DNA from: Gautieria morchelliformis
Lineage: Eukaryota > Basidiomycota > Agaricomycetes > Gomphales > Gomphaceae
Assembly (NCBI GenBank): GCA_015179125.1
Contig: WHVA01000156.1
Location: forward strand, 124,001-188,000
Direction: 5' to 3'
DNA length: 64,000 nucleotides
In this document: positions 54,640-64,000 of the stretch, in pieces
How the letters are laid out: every line of letters starts with the position of its first letter
How positions within the stretch are numbered: the stretch's first letter is position 1
Made by a program: the position numbers and the translations under genes
Notes under the pieces: model-generated
Databases searched by the model: none
Told to the model about the DNA's origin: nothing
The model's input: the letters and a program-made list of their open reading frames with translations, nothing else

Positions 54640-55225
54640 AATGTCTGATGGCCAAAAGATTTAGGAAAAGTAAATAAATAACAAAAGCCGTCAGTGAGGA
54701 CCGTCTGGACAACAAAGATGTCAGAATATAGGTGACTTTGCAAAGTAACAACGGGACCACTGGGACCTCTTCTACCACCACCGATCCGCGCACCCCAAGA
54801 AGTATCTGATAGTCATAGACGCTACAAGGGTTTTGTAGAGCATGAGGGAGGATATAAGGACGAGACACTTCAGAATACCCATACGCGTACTGTGCCCGGG
54901 ACCGTCGGCGCAGGCAGGGTCAGTCAGATCTTTCATTTTCGGGAAATTCTTGCCTGAGCAGCGGTGTGCTCTACACGTACTGCAGACATACGAGAAGCAT
55001 GCCTCGCGCGCTTCAAGCTGTTCGTACCTCCTTTTTTTTGGTTTCTGCGGGGCTGCTCACCTCCAGATCGCCCCACTGCGCTGCATCTGGTAAGTACCGC
55101 GCGCCCGTCTTGCATGCTGTATTCTAGGCTCCCGTGATTTGGTTCGCACGTCGTCATATGAAGTGTGGCAGCCCCTCTGGCCTGATGTCACCTCTGGTCT
55201 TTTATCCCGCTTCCGAGTCGTAGTG
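54640..55225. other. no gene recognised
   Basis: Open frames of 70-85 codons exist on both strands (for example 54842-55093 plus, 54933-55157 minus), but none shows a domain, and coding on one strand is not favoured. A possible splice donor follows 55090 (CTGGTAAGTACC). Confidence 0.35.
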
Positions 55226-55378
55226 ATGGGCATGGCCTGGCTTGGCCTGAAAGCCGTGGCTTTGGCCTGGTTAGCGCTGGCTTTGGCCTGCAAAATCCTG
55301 AGCCAGGCCGTGGGCACTTGGCCTGGCTCGGTTCCAGCTTGGCCTTGGCTTGGGCCAGGGCCTGTTGGTGGGGGAATG
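55226..55378 (+). mobile_element. hAT terminal sequence next to the transposase
   Basis: AGTGATGGGCATGGCCTGGC followed by GGCTTTGGCCTGG-type repeats and ending CCTGTTGGTGGGGGAA, the same order as at 30381-30540. It lies just beyond the 3' end of the minus-strand transposase gene, as expected for one terminus. The other terminus was not found. Confidence 0.65.
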
Positions 55379-55438
55379 GATTGTAGACAACAGATATCAT
55401 TTTTATGTATGTAGCGCAAAAGACATTAAAATTCTTCC

Positions 55439-56240
55439 TTAAGAATCTTCCTCATCGTCGATCATGTCATCGCAATCACTATCCAACTCGAAGCCTGAGT
55501 CAGGCTTGTCCTCGCTGGTTGATCCCTCCATGCCCTCCTCTTCACGTAACAGCTCTATCTCTACCTTCGAACTCAGGCTAAGAATGTCATTGCGCAGGGC
55601 GCATTTGACTACTTGAAGTGCCTCCACCACATCGCCTCTCAAGCGGTTACGGCGTTTTGTAATGGTGATTCCCGAGCTAGAAAATGTGCGTTCGGAGGAT
55701 ACAGATGACGCCATTATAGCCAGGTAGTCGAAGGCCAATGATTCCCAAATGGGGTATCGCCACCCGTTGGCCTTTTTTGTAGTTAGCTCATGTGTATCCT
55801 GTGTTCAAAGGCCATAGGACTTACCCCCCACCACTGCATCAATGTCATTCCTTGCGATATACGGTCAGGTGACCGAAGGAAGATGTTGAAGTCATCCTTC
55901 CAACCCTCATCGACATTTAGGGTTGGACTGGAGGGGCTCGACGCTGGGTTAGCTGCAACACTTTCCTCGTCTCCACTCAGTTCCTCCATAAGCGTCTGGG
56001 CACGCCACTTCTTAGGAACGGAGATCGCAGATGTGTCAAGTGCCCCTGCCGCTTTCAAAGTCTCGCAGCGTGCCTTATACTTCATATATTATTGTGAGTG
56101 ACTAGGGTAACATAAGATGCTGTCCACTTACAATATGCTCAACTGTCATTCTAACCTTGTCACTGAGCTCTTCACCCCAATTGGTGGTGAAATAATCAGG
56201 CAATAAAGCTGAAACTATGAAATCCTACCTTATGAGCAAG
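55439..56240 (-). pseudogene. hAT transposase, C-terminal part
   Basis: Minus-strand exons: about 56240-56130 (LPDYFTTNWGEELSDKVRMT), a GT-AG intron, about 56080-55830 (YKARCETLKAAGALDTSAIS ... MTLMQWWG), an intron starting GTAAGTCC, and about 55770-55439 (ANGWRYPIWESLAFDYLAIM, then ASSVSSERTFSSSG and TKRRNRLRGDVVEALQVVKC, with an acidic tail). The WW...RYP...LA.DYL and ASSV.SER.FS motifs define the hAT dimerisation domain. The BED zinc finger and catalytic core are absent upstream, where an AT-rich sequence begins, so it is a 5'-truncated copy. Confidence 0.8.
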
Positions 56241-57000
56241 GGGATTTTGATTAATTGCTTTTCTATTGGATTTTTTTTTCTCCATCCGATTCCACTCCTG
56301 CGCCACCGATAATCCCAAAAATACGATGGCAATACGATGAAAATACCATTCAACATTCGCATCGAAGTAACCTATGAATTCACTGGGAATCCAACGCAAG
56401 AATTCACACATTTCGACTCGATACAAATCCAAAATCAATCCAATGGAGTTGCAATGGAAATCCACATCGTTAATTATGTCAATCCAGTATAACCACGATT
56501 CAAGAATCGGCTCTATATCCAATCTATTCTAGGTCACTTTGGGGCACTTCCGAGGTACCTATATCAGTGAATCAATCGCCTGTGATCATTTTTAGCTCAT
56601 CAGGATCATTTTCGGGCTCGGGCAGTGCCAGGCACTCACCGTGTGCAATTCCCGCTAGGCTCCCACGGCCTTGTGGCCCCGTACTCCAGCCCCTCGACCT
56701 CTTGACCCCCTGATACCACGCTTGCCTCCACCACAGCCATGAGATGCCGATAATGATGTGCGGGCCACACGTTCTCTGTTCATGTCAAAGGTTCAACATA
56801 AAAGTCACGGTTCAGTGGACATACTGTTCGGCGATCGCGGCCTTCTCAGACAGCATGCGAGGTCTACAAAAGCTCGTTGGCCACTATGTCTTCAGCAGCC
56901 GTTGCACGTACCTCTTGCCACGCCCTTGCGGTTCTTTTGTTTGAGTCACCCTGAGTGAGCCGTCACCATTGTATCATACTCACCCTATTTCAAAAGGGGC
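56241..57000. other. no gene recognised
   Basis: 56241-56560 is AT-rich with repeated CCAATCCA/AAATCCAA words and a single 108-codon frame that I do not trust. 56560-57000 has short frames only; a minus-strand piece near 56880-56960 could be an upstream or downstream exon of an unknown gene. Confidence 0.35.
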
Positions 57001-58940
57001 TCACTCCTTATCCACGCAAGTTTTGCGTTTGGCCTGACCTTTACTAGGGCCAGGGAGTTCGTGCTGAAGGTCAGCGGCCGAAGCGCCGGCACTTGGGCTT
57101 GTTGCTCGACAGGTACTCCTCCCCGGGAGTGGCGTTTCTGGTTCATGCAGTGAGTGTGGTTCCTCGACATGATCCTGTCTAGAACTCTGATTATCCTCTG
57201 ACGTGTGTCCCACAGTTGCTTCTGTTTGGGCCTCGAGGGTATTTGGTGGTGGGATCTCATGATATTGCGCGGCTTGGGTAACCATGTAAGTGGTTCTCAA
57301 GTTGGAACCCGATGTTTCAGTTGGCAGTTTCTGCATTTGTCCGTCGGCGGGTCTGATCAGTGTTTCAGAACAACAGGAGTCAACTGGTAAATGACAGGTA
57401 TGACTTACATTGCGTGTCCTGGGATTTCAGTTTCGTACTCAGGGATTTCTTCGATCTCAGTGCTGGGAGTGAATGCAAACTGATGGATCTCATCAAAAGG
57501 ATCTTGATGTTCAATGATATGGAGGTAAAGAAGTTGGCGATGTGCACCTAGCATATCACTCGGCTTCTTGAAGGTGATGTTTTGGGGCAAGCGGTTGGGG
57601 TGTACAAATTGATCAGGGGAACTCGCGACCTTGGTCCAGGGAATGGGTGGCACGGTGGGAGCACCCACGGCTGTGTGTGCAAAGCCTGTGTGACAAAGGC
57701 ATGTCACTCACACGGCGCCCTTGGGGAGGTGATGATACTTACCCCAGGCATGTGCCAGGTACTCTGCCAAAAGCTGTGTGAACTGCGCATTGGAGAGCTC
57801 TTCAGTGTCTAGATCAGGCATGACTGGCATTCCGTTAGGTTGAACAGTGACACCATCAACGTAAGGTGTGGTGACCGCTGACAAGCTTGGTTAAATTGGA
57901 ATCCAGGTACCCGCTGGGAAGCACTTACGACTCAGTACATGATGGGCCCAGTCGACAAAGGGGCGGCTCAAGTGAGTGTCATATTCACCATAATATGACT
58001 CGAGCTCTTCTGCTCCTGGTGGCCCGACGCAGCAGCTAGACCACATTGGTGCACAGTGATGGGCAGACAGTGGCCACATACCTGAAAATTTGGATCACGT
58101 CACCTTGTCCCAGCATTGCCCCCTGTAAATGAAAAACGGCCTCCCCAATCTGATTTGGCTCTCGGCCGAGCAGATGTTGGAGAACCTTCTGAAGAGTGGC
58201 GGGCGCCAGCTGCTGATTGCTGTGAACAGGGATAAACCAAGATGTGCGTAGGATGAATATTATCACGAACCTGTCAATTTCTGCAGCAGATGCTTCGCCG
58301 GAAACCTGGTTATTTTGCTGTTCGGCCTGACGGTACCATTCAGCTTGTTCTTCAGGGGTCTCTGCATCCCAGAGCTCGTTCAAGGCTTCATACCAAAAAG
58401 CGAGATTGTTCTGTGTCGGCAGCTCAAGGGCGCGCACTTTCGTGTTCATACGGTTCTTGAGCTCGCTGGAATGCGCCCGAGCGAAGACAGATTTGGCATC
58501 GGTCTTCTTGGTCAGTGGGGCAAACGAGATCAGCGATGGGGCGATTTTGGTATTCTTTGCACGGTGAGCCTTTGCATTGTTAAGGAACCACCGTGTAATC
58601 GCCTGTCTTGGCACAAACAAGTATTAGACAAATTGCTTGTCAAAGTGAGGAAGCAAAAGGAATTGACCTCTTGCAGTGCACCAGCCGTGGCTGGACCCGT
58701 GCGAAGCGACAGGCCTTCTAGGGGATCGTGCGTGCAACCATCATCCTCGCGCTGTAAGCCAAGACAAAAGTGTTCAATAAATTCAGTTGCCTTGCGCTGA
58801 GAATATCCGGCTCGGGTTCCACGTTTCATGTCGAGGTTGAGGTACTCGGGCATTTGGCCTCGAAGCCATTCCACTGCAGGGCCACGAAGCAAAACAATTT
58901 CCTGTAGATTAAGGGTGGGAGATGGTGTCGATGGGGGCAT
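57001..58940 (-). CDS. hypothetical spliced protein, Agaricomycete type
   Basis: ATG at 58940 (MPPSTPSPTLNLQEIVLL). Exons follow one another on the minus strand with short GT-AG introns: the first ends near 58671 (GALQE); the second has AITRWFLNNAKAHRAKNTK and ELWDAETPEEQAEWYRQAEQ, an HMG-box-like pattern; the third has NQQLAPATLQKVLQHLLGRE; then CCVGPPGAEELESYYGEYDT, VMPDLDTEELSNAQFTQLLA, IPWTKVASSPDQFVHPNRLP, and a Ser/Pro/Gln-rich last exon ending with a basic tail (GQAKRKTCVDKE) at 57001. At least seven exons. The mix of a W/L-rich tetrad and a basic tail suggests a nuclear protein, but I recognise no named family. No inactivating lesion was seen, although some exon borders are uncertain. 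Confidence 0.6.
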
Positions 58941-59445
58941 GACTGCGTAGAGGTAGGTGTCTGGGGAGGGGTGATCAGTGGACTGGAAGACTGGAAGGTT
59001 GGGAGAAGTTTTGGGAGAGCGATAGAGGTGGATGTGCGTGTGATTGTGTGGAATTAACTGGCCAGGGCTGCAAGTGGTATAGGAATTACATAACGGGTGG
59101 TGGAGTGTAAGGTCCACCCAAAAAAAAAAAGGAAAATTTTCACGGTTCTCACTGCACATTGGTCCAGTACAATTGTCATTCTTCACTCTATAATTAATTG
59201 CAACAATGCAAAGTTTGGTTACGTACACAGACAGGATTTGCAGCCGAACAGAGTCGTCAGACCCTGGGGCGCCCACTGATGGAAAGACAGCAGGAGTGGC
59301 ATCTAATGAGATTTGCTTCCATCATTTTGTGTACTACATGAAATTGGCTATGTATACTCATTGTGACCAAGCTAATCATCAATCACAATGACGTCTGCTT
59401 GAGATCTGCCGCTGCACGGGGGAGAGGGAGCGGCAGTCTGAAACT
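58941..59445. other. intergenic region upstream of the 57001-58940 gene
   Basis: About 500 bases with no supported exon. Includes an A11 tract near 59120. A promoter for the minus-strand gene is expected here, but no clear TATA box was picked. Confidence 0.4.
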
Positions 59446-59448
59446 CCA

Positions 59449-60618
59449 TCAGAAAGGACACGGGAGTCGATATTTGGCCACACATACTCTCTTTGGTCGC
59501 TTGGACATGGGTCCATCGCTTGGGGGCCCAGGGGACAGGTGGCCTTTCCTTTTTGGCAGGTGCGTGTCAGAGTCCGGGTGGCCACCTGGCGAACTGTTAG
59601 AATTTCCTGAGGAGGGTGAGAGCGGGCAGGTGGATTTATCTCCTGAAGGTGAAGGGGAAGACGGCCAAGAGGAGCCACCAGAGTCCATTCGGCCAAGAGG
59701 AAACTTTGGGCCTGAGGGCTCACCAAAAAGAGGGCCGCCGTCGTGACGCATCTCTTTGAGAACGCATATCTGCTCTATGAGGCCTGGACATTCACCTGGG
59801 TGCAGTCCCACAGCCCAATAAAGGAGTATATCGCCTGGGAGCACAGGGCGGACTAGGGAAATAGTGTGCTCAGCCCAAGTGAGACTACGCGGGTGATACG
59901 ACTCCAGACGTGGTGTGGCCTCAAGGCAGCTCATTATCTGACCATGATCCCGCAGCACGAAGTGGCCACTGGCGCGTGCCACACATTCGAAGTCGAAGGG
60001 CTCCATGTGAGACTGGACGATGTATGAATCAAGAATGAGGAGGGCACAGGTGGAAACCATACCTGCAACCAAATAATAGCAGTGATGGCGTGAGCTGTCA
60101 TCGCAAGGGCTCCCTGGATTCTCTGATCGCGCCCCACTCTGGGCCCGATCGCCTGGGGGGTTTGGGCTGATGCGACAGTAGCTGGGGTTGAGGGCGGGTC
60201 ATCCACCGCATCCTTACGGTTGCGGCAGATGGGCTGGATAGCACGCAAAATGGAGAGTTGCTCGAGGATGCCAGCAGCTTGAAGTTCTCGCTGTGGAATA
60301 GCCGGTGTGACCCACTGAAAGAAGGTACAGGTGTTGCACTGGCACAGGGGGTGTCAGTTCAACACTTCATGGAAATAGACATGGGAACACGCACACGTTG
60401 CAGCCATTGCCCGACATTTTGGGGTTCCTGGTTCGTAATTCCAAAGCACAAGTCCAAATAGCAGGCATGGACATGAGCCTCTGGAGTGATGTTCGGTTTC
60501 TATGGGGCCACTTTATTGACAAGCTCCCGCAGGTAGGCAATGATCTCTTGGCGGAAGGCCGCAGTGCCATTGGGGCGCCGTTTAGGGAGACTCTGTGGGG
60601 TGTTAGCCATAGCCATGG
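59449..60618 (-). CDS. hypothetical spliced protein, possible pseudogene
   Basis: ATG near 60618 (MAMANTPQSLPKRRPNGTAA). A TAG near 60530 interrupts the first exon unless it is removed by an unrecognised intron; the frame continues KPNITPEAHVHACYLDLCFG. After an intron ending in TTTCAG, the next exon has WVTPAIPQRELQAAGILEQL and RAIQPICRNRKDAVDDPPST. After a 50-nt intron (GTATGG...CCAG, near 60040) the last exon begins SHMEPFDFECVARASGHFVL, has a Ser/Pro-rich region and a basic NLS-like end (MSKRPKRVCVAKYRLPCPF) at 59449. No domain recognised. It may be functionally linked to the neighbouring gene only by proximity. Confidence 0.5.
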
Positions 60619-60660
60619 CCTCAGTGTCATGGATAACACAAAGGGCAGGGGCCACAAATT

Positions 60661-60899
60661 AAGGACATATATAGGTACGTACGCATGGTTGTGGCACGGA
60701 TTCTTTTCGAGCGGAGTGCACGGATTGGGGTAGGCCTGGGCGTATGTTTCCATTGTATCAGTTAGTGGACCGATTGCGTGATTAAGGACATATTTATAGG
60801 TACGTACGCATGGCTGTGGCAAGACACCACGGAATCATTTCGAGCGGAGTGCCCGGATTGGTGGGCCCATTGTATCAGTTAGTGTTCCCATTGCGTGCC
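60661..60899. promoter_or_regulatory. duplicated ~120-bp module between two divergent genes
   Basis: Two imperfect tandem copies (about 60661-60778 and 60779-60899). Each has AAGGACATAT, GGTACGTACGCATGG, TTTCGAGCGGAGTG, and CATTGTATCAGTTAGTG. The pair lies between the minus-strand start at 60618 and the plus-strand start at 60982, so it is a candidate bidirectional promoter. Confidence 0.55.
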
Positions 60900-60981
60900 A
60901 CTCCCTCCTGTGGACCCGTGAAGGTGCCCTTTCAACTTTAAAAGGCTCAAATCTCACAGGTTCAAGGTCCCAGCTGCGGGA

Positions 60982-61402
60982 ATGCCTCCCATTCCAAGGA
61001 GATTGCTGTTCAAGCCATCTCAACTCGTATGGCTGACGAGCCAGCGAGAGTCTTGGTATGACACACATCCAAACGAACCCCCTCAACCTCAATACATACA
61101 TCACCTTACGCGCATGTACATGCTCTTTTTCAACATGGAGTGCCTCTCCAGGACTCAACAATATGTCCTTGAAAGCGTGAGTACACGCAGACACCCATCA
61201 TGTGCGAATTTACTTACCCTCAGCCCAGATGATTGACCTCTGGTGGCACTTCTCTCCGCCTGGCCAGCCACCGCGCCCTCTCTTTGCAATTGATGAGCTG
61301 GAATTGATTGACTTGACACAAGATCTTCCAGAGGGCGGAGATCTGAATGAGCGCGTGGTCATTGACCTCACCGTGGAATCGGACCACGAGGACTCAGCGT
61401 AA
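60982..61402 (+). CDS. small protein with two SUMO-interaction-like motifs
   Basis: Exon 1 60982-61176 (65 codons) and exon 2 61229-61402 (58 codons with stop), joined by a 52-nt GT-AG intron (61177-61228, using the second AG of CTCAGCCCAG) in phase 0. The 122-residue product starts MPPIPRRLLFKPSQLVWLTS and ends with an acidic tail bearing LIDLTQD and VVIDLTVESDHED, both matching the hydrophobic-D-L-T-acidic pattern of SUMO-interacting motifs. No other domain is seen. Lesion-free, with a good splice site pair, so I think it is a real gene, though unsupported by homology. Confidence 0.6.
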
Positions 61403-61563
61403 ATTGTACAATTATAGAAGTAGTCTCGCATGTCTCGCCTCTCATCATGCATCCATGCATGATAATAGTAGGCCACAGTGGCACGATATCACGTGACCCA
61501 CTCTCACGAGACCCAGTCTTGCAATACTAAAAATGTATGCAAAGTAAGCTGTTGAAACCTAAA
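61403..61563. other. short intergenic spacer
   Basis: About 160 bases between convergent genes, containing a CATGCATGATAATAG stretch and TCACGTGA. Nothing else supported. Confidence 0.4.
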
Positions 61564-62747
61564 CTAGGCAGCCACGATACCTTGTACGTCCAGTCCCGCC
61601 GTCTTGCCAACAGAAGCGGCCTGCAGCCGGTCCAAGTAGGCTAGGCGTCCTCGGCAGCAGCGGTGATCTCGACTTCGTTCGCGTCCCCAGAAAGCACGGG
61701 CGCGACAATACTGAGCGCATAGTTGACCATGCTGGCATTTCCTCAGTTCACGGTCACACATTCAACGGGATGGAGTCGTACTTCTCGATTGCCAAGATCA
61801 CCGATGAATATCCCGTTGTAGAATTAGGCCTGTAGATCACCATGAAGTTCGGATCTAGGAAGGGCCAGAGGATCAGGGAAGGATGGATGGAAACAGATGA
61901 GGTATTACAGCCATGTACAGCCGTGTTGTTGTACGCGCAGGGCCTCCCCGCCGACTCCAACGATCGTTCAGCCATCAGAGGTCCCAATCCATTATTTGTC
62001 TGGAACCCCGTCGCCATGATAATCACATCTGCGGGGTACGTCCATAGCCGTACGGATCCCTGTTGGCAGAATTTCGATGATAGGTTCTTTAGTCAGATGG
62101 AGATTCGGAGCATGGAGCGACTTGAGATACGCTGAATCCGAGTCCACAACTTGCCGCTGGAATCAAAAAAAAGTCACTCGTGATATATAGCCCATGCCGG
62201 TCGCTCTGCACACCTTGCATGCAATCTCCCGAACTAAAATATCATGATACTTCTTTGGCGCAACCCGAAGTATGAACTCTTTGGACTGGTTCTCAGCAGC
62301 ACGGCGCAGGCGCGCGCCGGTCGCGTCCCCGGGGAACATCCTCCAGATTGTATTTCTTGACGACGCCGTCCAGATAGCGCCGGATCTCATCGTGAGGGGG
62401 TAATAACCGCGACCAGTTCACATTCGGCTCGAAGGAGTAAGAGTAGAAAACGGCAGGGACGTCGCTGCGATGATGATAAGAGTAGTTAGGATTATCTTCG
62501 CCGTTATCTTCACCGCAGGAAGACTAGTGCCTACCAGGCGCAACCTAATCCCAAATCATTAATACGCACAAGCGCTCATGTGTGCACTTACCTGGGTAAC
62601 GATTGATGTACCACGTCCCGAATGAGACACATTCCTTTCGTAGAAGTGGACGTCCGTGAACTGGTACTTCCGCTGCAGCTGCACACCCAAACACACACCC
62701 GACAAGCCCACGCCAATGCACAGAACCTCGGTATACTTCACAGACAT
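61564..62747 (-). pseudogene. Baeyer-Villiger/flavin monooxygenase-like, several lesions
   Basis: ATG at 62747. The N-terminus has the FAD Rossmann motif (VLCIGVGLSGVCLGVQL). Then, in another frame, comes SFGTWYINRYPG just before an intron. The next exon has DVPAVFYSYSFEPNVNWSRL and EIRRYLDGVVKKYNLED. A large block is then missing (central FAD/NADPH part). It resumes with VVDSDYLKSLHAPNLHL, and in a further frame YPADVIIMATGFQTNN, AYNNTAVHG, an intron, NSTTGYSSVILAIE, and VNYALSIVAPVLSGDANEVE. These are hallmarks of fungal BVMO-like flavoproteins, which oxidise ketones or side chains using FAD and NADPH. At least three frame changes, a stop after EDA, and the central deletion make it a pseudogene. 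Confidence 0.75.
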
Positions 62748-62801
62748 TCCTTTCAACCCCTCCAGCTCCCGTGGAGTGTCTTACATAGGAGGCGAGGTGA
62801 C

Positions 62802-63275
62802 AAGGTGGGACAATCTCTTATCATCTGGAGACTCGCCTGATTATTACTTCGATGATCAGGGAGAACCGGAATCGGAGGGGCGGTAGTGTAAGCCTGGGAC
62901 GAATATGGAGGATCGACTGGCTTGGGTCGAGATTCTACTGTAAAGGCATAACTAAGGATAAGGCGGGACAATCTCTTATCATCTGGAGACTCGCCTGATT
63001 ATTACTTCGATGATCAGGGCAAACCGGAATCGGAGGGGCGGTAGTGTAAGCCTGGGACGAATATGAAGGATCGACTGGCTTGGGTCGAGATTCTACTGTA
63101 AAGGCATAACTAAGGATAAGGTGGGACAATCTCTTATCATCTGGAGACTCGCCTGATTATTACTTCGATGATCAGGGCAAACCGGAATCGGAGGGGCGGT
63201 AGTGTAAGCCTGGGACGAATATGAAGGATCGACTGGCTTGGGTCGAGATTCTACTGTAAAGGCATAACTAAGGAT
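62802..63275 (+). repeat. three tandem 158-bp repeats
   Basis: Units start at 62802, 62960 and 63118 with AAGGTGGGACAATCTCTTAT and end CATAACTAAGGAT. Copies 2 and 3 are nearly identical; copy 1 has several substitutions. They lie upstream of the monooxygenase pseudogene. Confidence 0.9.
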
Positions 63276-63412
63276 CTGGACGATATTCTCAATGTACGTA
63301 CCTCGACGAACTTTCACGAACATTGTTGTTATTCCCATTTTGAGACTTGTGAACGGAGTCGTGGGCTGAGGCGGGGAGAGCCGCGCCCGCGGAATCAAAG
63401 CATCTTCCCAAG
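63276..63412. other. short unassigned stretch
   Basis: About 140 bases with no clear feature, including a possible splice donor or acceptor set for the following gene. Confidence 0.3.
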
Positions 63413-64000
63413 TTGAGAACCACACACAGTCACCCCAAAACCACAGGCATCCGCCAGTTCCATCCAGGACCCATGAAGACTCCCCAAAGCTTTCCCGCTG
63501 CTCCACGTGGATCGACGTTGGCCGCCACCCGCAATTGCGAGGCCTCGTCCTCCCAGCCCCAGGGGATGGAAAGCCGCATCAGATGGCATGCGGACCCTCA
63601 CCAGTCCGTTGTCACTCATATGACCTTGCCCTTTGATTCATCGACCCGCCCGTCCGTGAAGCAGTTTGCCGTCAACTCCAGTCGGCCTCCCAAACGCACC
63701 GAACGCCATACGGCCATTCCTGACACACACTCACCGCCAGTGGACATGCCTCGATACCAGGTAGGCATGTGCTTTACCTCTACCACCCAAACCAAGCTTG
63801 ACCATGGTGCCACCCCCACTTCAGGGTGCCTCAGGATTCATGCACTCTTTCATCCAAAGAATCCCTGAGCTGCTCGAAGGGATGTTCGAGCATGAGGTTC
63901 CCACTCCCCAATCCTTCGCATGCCGCTGTGGACAAGCAGGGCTTTTGCGATGCCTAGAATGTTGGAAATCCCCACGCTTCTGTGCGTCCTGCATAGTGGA
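63413..64000 (+). CDS. KDZ-type CxC zinc-domain protein, 5' part, running off the right edge
   Basis: First exon (open from at least 63413) ends SPPVDMPRYQ at 63760. A GT-AG intron (63761-63824, 64 nt) follows in phase 0, then GASGFMHSFIQRIPELLEGM and CRCGQAGLLRCLECW, with SPRFCASCIV at the edge. The CxC...LRC.ECW...FC..C arrangement matches the CxC1/CxC2-type zinc-binding N-terminal domain of Kyakuja-Dileera-Zisupton (KDZ) transposases, common in Agaricomycetes. The remainder, including any transposase core, lies outside the window. The true first ATG is not certain; the frame may begin further upstream. Confidence 0.6.

Noticed and set aside
54469..54640. CRISPR-like array at the 54-bp repeats
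   Set aside because: The units are directly contiguous without unique spacers and the genome is fungal; they are plain tandem repeats. The 158-bp repeats at 62802 were rejected for the same reason.
56196..56522. 108-codon minus-strand ORF upstream of the hAT transposase
   Set aside because: AT-rich, no domain, and not joined in frame to the transposase exons; it contains repeated CCAATCC words.

Overview
This window comes from a filamentous basidiomycete (Agaricomycotina) nuclear genome. The signs are short GT-AG introns of about 50-65 nt, a fungal BTB/POZ C-terminal region, a secreted RlpA-like double-psi barrel gene, a KDZ-type CxC zinc domain at the right edge, hAT ends rich in GGCC/GGGCTTGGGC, and many chromoviral gypsy and copia LTR retrotransposons. 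No tRNA, rRNA, CRISPR or bacterial-type genes were seen.

Layout. Positions 1-53852 are almost entirely a nest of LTR retrotransposons. In order: copia K (runs off the left edge, minus); gypsy H (LTR and truncated gag, plus); LTR fragment I; gypsy copy A (4151-13305, plus, with two solo LTRs in its gag); copia E (13306-18696, minus); an old copia F (18697-29350, minus). F is broken up by copia G (19872-25683, plus), two oppositely oriented 1.06 kb LTR-like elements, a solo LTR, and a triplet of solo LTRs. A small island at 29351-31128 holds a decayed RlpA-like gene, a hAT end and a copia 5' fragment. Then come J (LTR plus coiled-coil gag, 31129-32730) and two tandem gypsy copies, C (32731-37388) and B (37080-49160), which share one LTR. 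B carries a CACTG-ended palindromic MITE and a 2.4 kb hAT-like element holding a host gene remnant. Last is copia D (49161-53852), inserted in the 5' LTR of B. Positions 53853-64000 are host-like: a BTB C-terminal pseudogene, a hAT transposase remnant, three spliced hypothetical genes, a Baeyer-Villiger monooxygenase pseudogene, a 158-bp tandem repeat and the start of a KDZ-type gene.

Most unusual signal. The A/B/C gypsy family is tiled with short perfect inverted repeats through gag, pol, a post-pol ORF and the LTRs. In copy A alone I located 15 perfect stems of 8-11 bp, against one or two expected in random sequence of that length. Where copies differ inside a stem, the two arms often changed together, mostly as paired CpG transitions. 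The copia elements next to it do not show this by eye. The same family has a conserved in-frame UGA between gag-protease and RT, followed by hairpins, and an extra coiled-coil/NLS ORF between pol and the 3' LTR.

Nearly every element is inactivated by nonsense (often CGA to TGA), frameshift, truncation or nested insertion. Perfect 5-bp target-site duplications allow most insertions to be ordered.
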